In this document: positions 33,095 through 44,466 of the stretch, one piece after another
Layout: every line of letters starts with the position of its first letter
Numbering within the stretch: the stretch's first letter is position 1
From: Chrysophaeum taylorii
Lineage: Eukaryota > Sar > Pelagophyceae > Pelagomonadales > Pelagomonadaceae
Length of the DNA stretch: 64,000 bases
Direction of reading: 5' to 3'
Assembly (NCBI GenBank): GCA_029834535.1
Contig: JAQMWT010000575.1
Span: 62,001-126,000, forward strand
Translations under genes and position numbers: made by a program
The notes under the pieces: model-generated
The model's input: the letters and a program-made list of their open reading frames with translations, nothing else
Databases searched by the model: none
Told to the model about the DNA's origin: nothing

Positions 33095-34075
33095 GTGACC
33101 TGATAACGTGTGTGCCTGAATGGCTATTTTGTTGAGACTCGGTGACATTTGTTTGTGACTTGATGATTTTTGTTGTGACTGATTGTTGTGAGGACTCAAA
33201 TGGCCATTTTTTGACCTGCTAACATTCACGCCCATTTTGCGCCCTCTCGTCAATCTATCGCGGATAACCGCAAACCTGAACGTACACTCAAGAAACATGC
33301 GATACCGTCTCTTCGAACGCCGCGTCAAGGACAACAATACTCGTCCTCGCGCAGAATTGGGACATAAGGGCAGAAACTTCCCGCAGGCCGCGCAGCATTG
33401 CGCACCGCCACTAGCAATTCGAAGACCTCAGCCCGTGCTGCCTCCCGTGCCCCCGCGACGGCAACATGCTCACGGCTGCCTTCAAGGGCAGCTGCCCCTG
33501 TCGCCGATGCGCTAGCTAAAAAATGAGTGTAGGACAACCATGACACTTCTGTATAATAACCCCAGCACGCCTTATGTATGGGAATTGGGCTCAGACAGCA
33601 ATCGCCACAGCGCGTGGACGAGCAAAAGCCCAGGATGTGACGAGATGAAGATTTTTGTGACTAAACGAGTTTTTTTTTATCGTGACTGAATGACTTTTTT
33701 TTTGGTGGCAAGATGACACTTCGTTTGTGACTAAATGACATTGTTTTCGTGTCTAAATGACTTTATGTTCTTGGTGACTGGATGATATTTTATAAGGACT
33801 AGATGATTTTTTTTTTGTAGTCAGACTGGACTAGTTGACACTTTTTTTGACGAGATGACTTTTTTTGGATGACCGAATTTCGACATGTCAATGTGTCCTT
33901 TAGTCACATACGACAAAATTGTCATTTGGTCCTAGGTCCAAAAAATCATTTAGTCCCGTTGTCACCGAATGACACTTCTTTTTGTGACCACATGACACGT
34001 GCGAACTAATGACTTTTTTTTTTACCAAATGGCATTTTCCGGACGACCAAGTGAAACCAGTCGGTCTTTTAAATT
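33095..34075. repeat. Degenerate minisatellite built on GTGACTAAATGACTTTTTT
   Basis: Roughly 20-25-bp units of the form GTGAC(T)xxATGA followed by a T run recur (for example 33654-33860 and 33960-34020). Between about 33890 and 33965 the same unit appears inverted (TTTAGTCAC, TCATTTGGTC, TCATTTAGTCCCG), so the block could fold back on itself. No coding potential. A promoter-poor spacer or an eroded satellite. Confidence 0.6.
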
Positions 34076-34439
34076 ATGACTACTAAAAGCGAAGTACGGT
34101 GGTGTGCCCAATGTTTTGTATTAAGGCGAAAACGTCATGTGTTTAATTAAAGTCGACTAAGTTTCTTAGTGATTTTTGAAAGTCGACTGCTAGAGGGAGT
34201 GCGGTGGTGTGCTCAAGGGGATTTTTAACAAGCCGACTGCTTAATAATAAAAGGGGAGTGCGGTGGTGTGAGCACGCTTGTGTGCCCAAGGGGTTTGTTC
34301 GTAGGTTAGAAGTGACTGAGTCGGGACTGGTGCCCAGTGGGTGGAGCCTCAAGGGCAGATGTGGTGACCCCAGGCCTAATCGGGTTTAAGAAATATTTTA
34401 CAGTTAAGGTCGACGGCTAAGAAAGGAGGGGGGGCGAGC
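34076..34439. other. Left flank of the Gypsy fossil with several copies of the dispersed motif
   Basis: Three or four copies of the GTCGACTGCTAAGAG-type motif with downstream GGTGGTGTG (near 34081, 34180, 34233 and 34408) lie in about 360 bp. No gene seen. Confidence 0.4.
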
Positions 34440-34444
34440 GTGAG
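34405..34444 (+). repeat. Dispersed 50-bp motif, copy abutting the Gypsy fossil
   Basis: AAGGTCGACGGCTAAGAAAG, a G run, then GCGAGCGTGAG. The last five bases (GTGAG, 34440-34444) are the apparent target-site duplication of the Gypsy element, so that element seems to have landed inside a copy of this motif. Confidence 0.55.
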
Positions 34445-34689
34445 TGTGGCAGAAACCCTTGTGATGCGAACTTCATCTCTCTTGCTTAGCTTACCCTCTA
34501 CCTTTATTAACTCGTGCGTCACCCCCTGTTCTTAGCCATCAAACCAGATGTCAAGCCTTCAATGGGAGCTAGGTGAACGTGTCGTTGTGGTGACAGGAAG
34601 CCACTCGTCACCCGGTCGGCGTCCATCGAGGTGCCGAAGTCGAAGGCCGTATCCGGGTAAGCAGAACTTGTTTTTCCTGTACCGCCACG
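34445..34689 (+). repeat. Gypsy fossil 5' LTR
   Basis: It aligns with the right terminal repeat in three blocks: TGTGGCAGAAACCCTTGT, the CTTAGCTTACCCTCTA block, and the GACAGGAAGCC...CTCGTCACCCGGTCGGCGTC block through CCTGTACCGCCAC. About 245 bp. Confidence 0.6.
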
Positions 34690-34750
34690 GGTGGTGGAGG
34701 ATCCTGAAATAGATGGCAGTATCGACGGACCAATCCGCGATTCGAGCGGA

Positions 34751-34858
34751 ACTGGCATTGTTGTAGCATCGAGACTCCGAGCACTACCGCGGAGCTGATC
34801 ATCAACTGGCATTGTAGGAGTATCGAGACTCCGAGCACTACCGCGGAGCTGATCACCC
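34751..34858. repeat. 54-bp tandem duplication in the Gypsy leader
   Basis: Two adjacent 54-bp units beginning ACTGGCATTGT and containing GAGACTCCGAGCACTACCGC differ at only a few bases, just downstream of the 5' LTR. Confidence 0.8.
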
Positions 34859-36941
34859 GCAGGTTCGACATCGAGCGACTTTGGAAGTTTGGGGAGATTT
34901 CGTGGAGTTACGTGTGCGGTCGTCGACGAGGCCGAACGAGCCCGAGCACGAAGTAGCACGGCACGATATTAGCCGGGGGGTTCAGCCGCACGAAACACCA
35001 GTGAATCCGAGCGGAGAAGCGCCCGATCAAAAGAAGCTTCATGGCACTGAGTGGAGTGCCGGGCGCAGCGTATTGACGCCCAAGATGCGACGTCAAGAGC
35101 GGCAATCGGATCCAGTCGACCAGATCGCGATCAATCGAGTCCGAAAGTAAAGGGGATCGCACAGAATCAAGCGGCGCCAAATCGGAAAAGAAGAGCAAGG
35201 AGGAGCTCAAACAAGCAGGAGCGACCACATCAAGTGCATGGACACGACGTGGAATACGTCTCGTCTGGAATGGATTTATGGATCAGGAAGAGATGACAGT
35301 GGACGAAGAGAAAGCTCCACCAGTGCAACCGGTGCCGGTGCAGTCCTGCGACCACCACCTCCAGGGAAGCCAGGTTGATGCTCCAGAGGAAGAAGAGGTA
35401 ACTGAAGAAACACCATCGGCCGAACCGCCAGAAGCACCGCCAGACGAGACGACGAGGAGGACAAATCCATCGACTACTCGACCCAGGGCGTGTGACGGGG
35501 GGTTCAGCGAGATGAAGCGTACAATATATTGCAAGAACTACGAGCTCAACAAGACGACCGTGGTGAATTTATGCACCAGACTGCGGAGCAGATGTATTCG
35601 CGACTTAATGACGAGGTCGTTCAAGATCGCGATGAACAAGCCAGAGAGCGCGATCAGTTAAATACCAAATTGGAAACTACCGCGATCGAGCGGACGTTTT
35701 CTCGGACGAGGCTTACGAGAAAAGAATGAGGAGCTACAAGTGAACTTGAGAATCCCGCAGCCCGGTGTCGCTTAATAGGGAATCTGAGACGATAATGAGT
35801 TTGAACGATCGATCCCTCGAGAGAGGGTGAGTCGGGAACCCGCACGCCCAGTACATCCAGAGCGATCCAGTCGCGACGACTCGTCCGAACCAAGCGACAT
35901 GCAAGTGTTCATTAAGGGGGTTGCGAGTTGTTTGAGGAAACAACAAAAGACGAAAGCGGACTCTCAGTTGATATTTTATTTCGCAAAACACGAGACTGAG
36001 GGGCGGAATCGACTGCAGTTTGATCACGATGCGCGGGCCTTCAAAAATTGAGTTGCTAGACGAAAATTTTTCTTAGGACCGTTTGGCGTCGATGTGTTTG
36101 TCGGCAAGAATGCGCGACTCGGTACTGCCGACTCTCGGGGAGTACGAAGAAACTAAAGACGGGTTTTTGGGCGAGACAACCGAACACCGAAAATTAATAA
36201 TACACATAGGTGAATGGCGATGATTTGGAACACACGCATTCGAAGCTCTACGAGCATTTAGCCTCTCCTACATCGATCGGATACTCGCTCAGCTAAAACA
36301 AGCCTGTCGATCGCCTCCTTCAGCTGATGACATGTACGCAGAGCTTGCGATTATTAAGCACGCGACTGCGGATCAAAAAGAAGGGGAAGCGCACGTCTTG
36401 ACGTTTGTCTTCAGACTTTAAAAGGCAGCTACGACTTCTTGCGTCACGACCGGAACGCCAGTCGACTCCTCGTCGATCGTGACTCAGCTCATCGATAAAT
36501 TATCAGGCAGCCTTTTGCGAAGGATAGTCTGACAGGCACAGATTGACCAGCCAGAAATGCACGACTCGTTTTCTGCGGTGATCCTTCGAAACGAAACCGC
36601 ACATCCTGCCATAATGGATGCGAGAAACGCCCAACCGAAAAAAACACCGCCGCGCGGACCGCTTCCAAAAGGCAACGCGTACATTGCGGTACCGCACCGA
36701 CCTCCGAAAACCGGACAAAACCCCATACCACCCATGCGTCCGGAGTTTATTTATTGGGCCTTGAAACCGTGCGATTTGTGAGAGTGATACAAAGTAGATC
36801 ACGTAACGCGCTCTGGAGGATCGAAGCGCTGTACGAAGAACCTCAGCCCATACCGCATCGACATGGTTGATCTCAAGGGCCTCATACCTCTTTACGAGTT
36901 GCAAAGGCACGGCAACGACAGCCCATCAGGCGCCCACTCCT

Positions 36942-37175
36942 AACTAACTAACTAACTTCAGACCTCTCCCGAGCATGGGAGCCAGGCCGGACCGACAGGA
37001 GCCAGTCCGGAATCACGGGCCTGTATACGAGGAGCGCCGAAAGGTCGGTCGGCGGAGAGTGACCATCAAGCTTGTCGCCATGCGACGAGGAGACCGCGAT
37101 ATGACTGACAACCAACTCGTCGATAACCTTCCGTCTTCGCCCCCCGGCCATACCCCGTCCCACTGCGAACGTTCC
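36942..37175 (-). mobile_element. SINE-like repeat, 5'-truncated copy in the Gypsy leader region
   Basis: Minus-strand copy with its (TTAG)n tail at 36942-36957, matching the other copies through GCGAACGTTCC and then stopping. About 234 bp, so the 5' part is absent, as expected for target-primed insertion. Confidence 0.6.
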
Positions 37176-37999
37176 TCGAAATAATAATCAGAACAATTAA
37201 CGAGCCGGCAATGCAAACACTACCGCTTCGCCTCCCGACAACCAAGTCACAAAGTTTGGAGTCAACCAACTCGCGGATCTCGCTAGTCAGGTTATGGCTA
37301 CTCGTAACAGCTCAGCGTCGTCTCAAGCCCCATCGACGCGCGCACCCCACTCTATGGACTTCGCCGGTTCATTTTTTGGAGACCCACGGGATGGCGCGGG
37401 TTCATGCTCACGGACCCCAAGTTATTCGAGATTTCGTCTGGCTGCGACGGCCAACATTTCGACTACTCGGACGACACCACAAAACCAAGTCCCAAGAACG
37501 AAGTCTCATGTACGATACCTCCTTCGTCGGGACCTAAACCACCTAGGCCGGCTTCTTCGGCCCGAGTCCCACCAAAGACCACTCTTTTGAACCCTTTCTC
37601 CAGAGAGCTACACTATTATGTGTGCGACACTGGAACATTTTCACACCTATCTCTACACGAGGGTTTTCTCTCCATATATACGGCTTTCCCTCTTTCTTTC
37701 CTTCCTTACCCCTTCCGCCCCTTTTATTTCATGACTATGAAGAACCCAGTCTGAAGCTCTTTTCCAACATGGAGTAGGCCTCCAGGTGCGTACCGTCGGG
37801 TACGGGGTTTTCTGTTTAATTAACAGAGACTTCGTTCCCCGTTGTCAGTGTAAACGCTTCTATGGGACCTAATGTCCTTAAGGAGTTAGGGCCTAAATCC
37901 CTACCTTGTGTAGTAGCATGTGACAAGCGGAATGGTCTGTACACGCCTAAGACTGCACGCAGTCTCTACCATGTACCCGGAGAGGGTCAAATCTCTCCA

Positions 38000-38013
38000 G
38001 GTTATGGGCCCAG
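38000..38013 (+). promoter_or_regulatory. Copia primer-binding site, initiator tRNA-Met anticodon-arm type
   Basis: GGTTATGGGCCCAG directly follows the presumed LTR end. It is the complement of the eukaryotic initiator tRNA-Met anticodon stem-loop, as used by Drosophila copia, which primes from a tRNA half-molecule. Confidence 0.65.
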
Positions 38014-38483
38014 ATGCGTAGGTGTGTCAGCCCAACTGTGTTGTACGTCTAAATCGAATGATCAATTTGCGCCTGATCACGAGTATAATGCGACAATGTG
38101 TTTGGCGGTGGTCTACTGTACATATTTGTTGTGTGACGGTATGTGCCCACCAGTTAAATTGGTTTGTGACCGAGTTGGGTCGGTCACTGGTCACATGCAC
38201 TCGCATAACTAATAACATTAAAATTTTTCCTATACAAGCCGCGGAAACTTGTACGGGTTTTTACTTCCATCCCCCAACAAAAGACGGACTGCTCGAGAAC
38301 TAATCCATTCTTCAGTCTCAAGTCACCCTGTTTTAAATAGCATGTTGATTTGTTTGGTCTTGTCAATAAGCCCACGTTTAAAATAGCGTACTGTACATAG
38401 AACCCGCACTTGAGAAACCCTTCATTCTTATGTGTCGAATCTGTCTATCAATCCTCTAACCTATCCCTTAATAGGTCACAATC

Positions 38484-40675
38484 ATGTCAAAACAAAAAAC
38501 AATATCTACCACGGATATCTACAAACCAGAACAAATCCTCGTTGATAAAATTAACGCAGGATTGCGTTTCCAAGATAATTCAACCAAGGTGAGCTTGCAA
38601 ATTGAAGCGCTTCGCAGGCATATGACAAGTCCATATGTGGACGCGTTATTCTGCTTCGATTCATATGAAGCTTACACCCGGAATGCTCCGGAATAAAATC
38701 AACTTCTTGAACAATAAGGGATGGAGGACGGTGCCTCATGAATCCTGAGCCTTGCGAGGGTATCCGCCCTCCCGGCGTAGGTTGGCACCTATTCGCCTCC
38801 CGGGCGGGCCGGTTGGCAGCCGGAACGTTCGCAGTGGGGCGGGGTATGGCCGGGGGGCGAAGACGGAAGGTTATCGACGAGTTGGTTGTCAGTCACATCG
38901 CGGTCTCCTCGTCGCATGGCGACAAGCTTGATTGTCACTCTCCGCCGACCGACCTTTCGGCGCTCCTCGTCTACAGGCCCGTGATTCCGGAATGGCTCCT
39001 GTCGGTCCGGCCTGGCTCCCATGCTCGGGAGAGGTCTGAAGTTAGTTAGTTCGTTGAACAAGAAGTTGATATCATCTTCGCTCAATGGAAAGCTGAACAA
39101 GTTAACGATTTAAACTTACCTGATGAAGATGCCCTGCCCGAACATTTAAAGACTTGGCACGTCAACTCTTCCCATCAACTAATAGTTGATGCCCGTAATA
39201 ATCTTGAACGACTTTACTACCAAGAGTCGTACAGCCTTGTCCGTCCTGAATTAAATGAGGATGTTAAACATGTCCTCACTTTATTAGATACCCGACTTCC
39301 CAAATCAATTGTGTATGATTCATCTTTCACTAACATATCCTTTACAGGTCTCTCTAATGCCGATTGGATCAAACATTGCGAAGCTTATGCTGGTTTCTCG
39401 TACACATTCTTTAACCTTGAGTCCCAGGAAAAGCCCGCTCTCGCTATGTGGCCTCAACTAAAGAAAATTTATGCAATTACTGCACATCCCAATAAATTAC
39501 GTGCTGTAATGCTTTTGGCCTATCATTACTATGAGACGGTGTCTTGTACAGATGTAACTGAGCTTAAATCTCAGTTTAATCGAATGTCTCTAAATGTTAA
39601 TTGGTATGCCCATGTATTTGTCGAACAACTCCTTGCCTTTCAATCTCAGGCAAAGCAATTAAATAATGATGAAGCATCAATCCAATTTAATAACTCCATA
39701 ATCACTCTTAAAGCTCACGAGGAGATCTACCGTCTATATGCTAATCCCTCGGATCACGAGCGCTATTCTCAATCTTTATTGGAATGGTGTAAACTCTACG
39801 AGACACGCTTTAGTGACAACTCGAATCACGATCCCGAATTGTTAAAGCTAGTTGATCCTAACGACGTTCGTCCACTATTGGAATTCTTGTTAAAGATATA
39901 TAATGAGACAAAGTTTTCTTCTAACCGACGCTTGGATAAACCCGCTTCCTGGATCCCTTACATCCCTGGTACTACCGCTACCAAGCCACCTAAGGTATTA
40001 TTGATGGATACTATTCATCAATCCCACGACTCTCTAAACAACGCTTACTCGTTGTTAGCTACTGTAGCTGGACAGTCTGGCTTCAACGCTCGCAAGCTTC
40101 GTAATGCAAAAGATAAAGCATCGACAATCTCACCCCGTGACACGTCGTACTATCGTCCACCCTCAAATTATGACGTCAAAGGTACCAGCTTCGATCGTCC
40201 TGTCTACTCATCTTCCTCTAACCGTAATGCACGCTCTAATATGTCTCTTATGGACCGGGCTACTTATCAAGTTGATCGTCTTCGCCACCTGTTTGGTAAA
40301 TTGCAGGAAGCGAATCCCAATCCTTCCACCGACTCTAAAATGGTACAGGGGGAAATGAAAAGCTTATTGAGCACCCTCTGGACAACCGCTTCGCAAGCTT
40401 CGACACAGTCCTTAGATCCTGATGAAGCCACCCAAGTTCATCTCTACTTATCTCGAGTTGATACTATGTCCAATACCATATATAACCTCTTGAAGCCGAT
40501 AAGGAATCTCTTGTTTCGGAAGAAAAGTATCATACTGAAACATCTGCACCTGAAGCGTCCCCCAGTGATGCGGAGCAGAGGGGGACTGCTGATACAGAGA
40601 AAATGTTCCACACTTTCCTGTCCATTAAAGATGATGAAATCGATAACATCCCTCAGCCGCTATTGCAGCACATAA
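38484..40675 (+). mobile_element. Copia fossil: Gag region
   Basis: Starts MSKQKTISTTDIYKPEQIL and, after a SINE-like insertion, continues in a long AT-rich helical frame (from 39311, 454 residues, of which those to about 40500 look coding). No zinc knuckle is evident. Assigned as Gag by position between the primer site and the protease-like region. Confidence 0.5.
38719..39053 (+). mobile_element. SINE-like repeat in the Copia gag region
   Basis: 335 bp from GGATGGAGGACGGTGCC to GGTCTGAAGTTAGTTAG. Flanked by a 12-bp duplication, TTGAACAATAAG (38707-38718) and TTGAACAAGAAG (39054-39065). Confidence 0.7.
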
Positions 40676-43600
40676 ATGCTAAAGCTCAGAATGCTATCGT
40701 TCGTCGTCAAGCTCGGGAAACTTCCTCGCACTCTGAGCTCCCCAGTAATTTAACCAATGAAGATAATGAAGATGGTACAGATCCCCCTGTGTTGCTACCA
40801 AAATTAAATACTGGTTTTACACTCGTCGTTGTGCCTTCCGAACAAACGCAAAGTTTCATGACACAGTACGTGTTTGGTCAAAGCTCAACACATGCCTGTT
40901 ATGCAACAATGCTTAAACTGTACAACGAGTACAATTTGCCGCTAATGACTACGCCAGGATATGCTGACACATGTGCTTCTCAACATGTAATTAACTTTAA
41001 ACGTTATGCTGATCCTATCCACATCGTAAAGCTACCCGAGTCCTTATCACCTGCTATCCAGACTGCTACGGATACGCAGAGAATCACACATGCTATGATT
41101 ATAAGGACCGTCATTCCCGCTCTCCCAAAGCATCCAAATGTGGGATATGTAAAGCTAGACGTTGCGCTTTTTCTACCCAAGCAAAACGACCATAACGATC
41201 CCGATCTGCACATCATCAGTATGACTCAATGGGGAGAAGATAAACTTGGTATACACCTTTATGGAGTTGAATTTAAAGGACAATCATCTATCCAGAGTAA
41301 AATTGATGATAATGTCAAGATTACTTTGTTTAGACTCAGTAACCTGTTGCCAACTCTACCAATTTACTCGCTACAACAAGCAAAAGCGCGTAAAATGGAA
41401 CTTCGCTCACTACAGTTCAGACTATGTGCTTTTAATGAACAACGCGAAATGCTCAAACTATATTCCACCCTCATGGAACGAGTAATTTACGTCCCATGGC
41501 TTAAAACCATCCTGGAGTCAATGCATTCGCAGCTGCCTTACATACGCAAGCATTTCCCACCTCCTGTATGACGCAAGGTTACAACACGTTTGCTCCACAC
41601 AGTAACTTCATCTCCTAGCCCACGAATACCTACAGTAACTTTACTTTGCTCTGGGATGTCCACTCCTGCATTCTTGGCTTGCGCTTCTAATGACTTGCAA
41701 ATCAACATCAACGTTAAAGTTCTTGTTGAGAGCGACGACAATATCACGCACATGCTACGAAGACGTTTTGGTAATTCCATCGAAGTTTTCCCATCCTTAC
41801 CTAAGTTTTTGACATATCTCCATCGAGCATCGGACGTTGAACGTGCACGATATTACACTGACATAGTGGAATTGACATCACCATGCACAAATCGCAACAT
41901 AATCAATGGGAGATCCATTTCCACCTTCGAGCGCGATATGGATGATTCTTTGTTCCCAAGTGCTCTAAGTGTACTTGAGCTTTTAAAGCCGCTTGTTCTC
42001 TTCATGGAAATGACTCCACCACACTCCGCATCATACGAAGATCATATACGAGTTGCTAATCTCATCTTCTCAACGATGCACTATACGGTGGACATATGTG
42101 ACCGATTTCCATGCTATTTATGTGGAGATTATCAAGCCAGAGAAAGATGGATCCTCGTCGCACGTAAATATAACACCGGCCCTCTTGATCTGCTTTCATG
42201 ACCTAATAAACGAGTCACTTCCTTTCTGGATATTGCAGACCACGCTAACTCCATCAGTCGCAAGTTAATAGTCGACGAACCTTGGACGCAGGTCTTTCCT
42301 GACATACCATTTGTGTCCACACCTAAAACCTACAATATTTTCAGTCGTACAGGATCCGTGCGCTTAACTGTGACTGAGCTTGAAACCTTAACTATGCTGT
42401 TCCTTCGTCTGCACTCTAATAAAACAGTCGAACATCCCAGTCAAGATGAAATGGAGGGCATTTCTAACTTTCGCCTGGGATTCTTGACTAATTCAAGAAA
42501 ACCACTTGCTTGCATGAGATCCCCTATTGAACTCAAAGCTTTTGTGCTCCTCTATAATATTATGGGACGATTATTCCCTAAATCCATCACATTACCTGTG
42601 TCCTTTCGTATTACAACTATCGAATCTAACCAACCATCTCACAGGTTATTCTGAAATAAATCCTCGACTTCATCCATCATTTACATCACTGGTGGAAGAC
42701 ACACAGGCGGAGATAAAACAGTTTCTAACCCTTCCTCTAAATACCAGGTACACATGAATGCGTTTGGCGAAACCTACACTCTTTTAACACACGATGCCGG
42801 AATCGACAAGGCTGCTTCTCTCGAACCAGTTACCGGCTTTCTTTGGCTTTGCCAAGCATACCATCATATTGAAAATCAAGACACGCGTCGTCTAGTACAA
42901 GCACTGGTTTCATATACCTCTCCTGTATTTCACGATTCTTTTGTCTTCTACCCTCAGGAAAATCATCTCGAATTTATCGACAAAATATTTGCGTTAAGTG
43001 ACATGCATTTGTCCCAAAGCAGATATTTGGGCTTTATAACATCAAGCGATAGGAAGATGGGTGCCAAAGTTCACTCTATATATACTCCCACTCCTACCAT
43101 TCGTGGATTTGCTAATATGCTGGTGTACGATCCACGACTCGATCGCATTCGACACTACTCAACTCGCGAATTGGCACGCGCCAATAAATTCACAGCGCAC
43201 CAAATCAATTTTCTTTTGTCTTTGTCCCCTGACCTATGCTGTGATATCATCGCAAATGCTATTCCAGCTGGAACATATCATACAATTTATAAACACCTGT
43301 GTCAGCTTGTTTACGACTTGCGTACATTAACACTATCACCATCGTTTGACCCTGATCACGCTCCTCTAACCAAAAACTATAGGTCAACCTTCTTCACAAA
43401 TATATTCCCAACAGATACATCTTTAACATTGCACCAGAGTTCCATTACTATGTTCTACATCTCCAATAAAAAACTCTTATGTTGTGATACTATCACTTCT
43501 AACCACGAACTTACATGTCTTTAATCATGAAGTCGAGAAGCCGCTGTTGGTCACATAGCCACTGCCGCGTCTACACGACTCAGGCATATGCTTAATGTAT

Positions 43601-43968
43601 CCTATAAAGGTCACCCCCTAACAGATCCGGCACCACACTACCCGTGGGCTGTTATACATGCTATCCAATCATATAATCTCCTCCCTAAAGTTTCCCTCGA
43701 ACGTATTTATAATAAAGTCCTAAGCCCCCAACAAGCTTTGTTAGACCAATGTAATGTTCCCCAACAAGACTACCTCAAACCTTTCGGTTCTGTTTGTTAT
43801 TTGCATTTGGAACCTAACGAGTTTCATAAATATGAACCCCGATGCCGTCCCTACATCTACTTATGCGGTGCTAACGTTATAAACCCTTTAATAACACTCC
43901 ATGTTAATCATTTAGCCGATGTTGTCCTTAATCCTGAAGACGGTCAAGTCCGTGTTTCCTCTAACTAA
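40603..43968 (+). mobile_element. Copia fossil: protease and integrase remnants
   Basis: YADTCASQHV near 40.97 kb resembles the aspartic protease D-(T/S) site region. Open pieces up to 43968 end with LKPFGSVCYLHL, the conserved C-terminal integrase motif of Copia Pol. Fragmentary. Confidence 0.45.
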
Positions 43969-44326
43969 CTAACTAACTTCAGACCTTTCCCGAGCATGGG
44001 AGCCAGGCCGGACCGACAGGAGCCAGTCCGGAATCACGGGCCTGTAGACGAGGAGCGCCGAAAGGTCGGTCGGCGGAGAGTGACCATCAAGCTTGTCGCA
44101 ATGCGACGAGGAGACCGCGATGTGACTGACAACCAACTCGCCGATAACCTTCCGTCTTCGCCCCCCGGCCATACCCCGTCCCACTGCGAACGTTCCGGCT
44201 GCCAACCGGCCCGCCCGGGAGGCGAATAGGTGCCAACCTACGCCGGGAGGGCGGATGCCCTCGCAAGGCTCAGGATTCATGAGGCACCGTCCTCCATCGC
44301 AACCGCAGTCGGCGATCAGGGTAAAG
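43964..44326 (-). mobile_element. SINE-like repeat between Copia integrase and RT regions
   Basis: 363-bp minus-strand copy with its (TTAG)n tail at the left. Flanked by the perfect 11-bp duplication GTTTCCTCTAA (43953-43963 and 44327-44337). Confidence 0.7.
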
Positions 44327-44466
44327 GTTTCCTCTAAACTGACTTTTCCCCATCTTATTTCTAAATCTCCTCCTGATTATGAACAACATCCACTCCCGCA
44401 CCTTCACCCGACATTCCCTTCTCTGTTCACAGCACCCCCAATGATGCGGCGCAGAGGGGGAATGCT

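Noticed and set aside
38738-39049. 103-residue frame repeated in three SINE-like copies
   Set aside because: It stays open because the copies are young and nearly identical; it has no protein-like pattern, and the reverse strand is also open.
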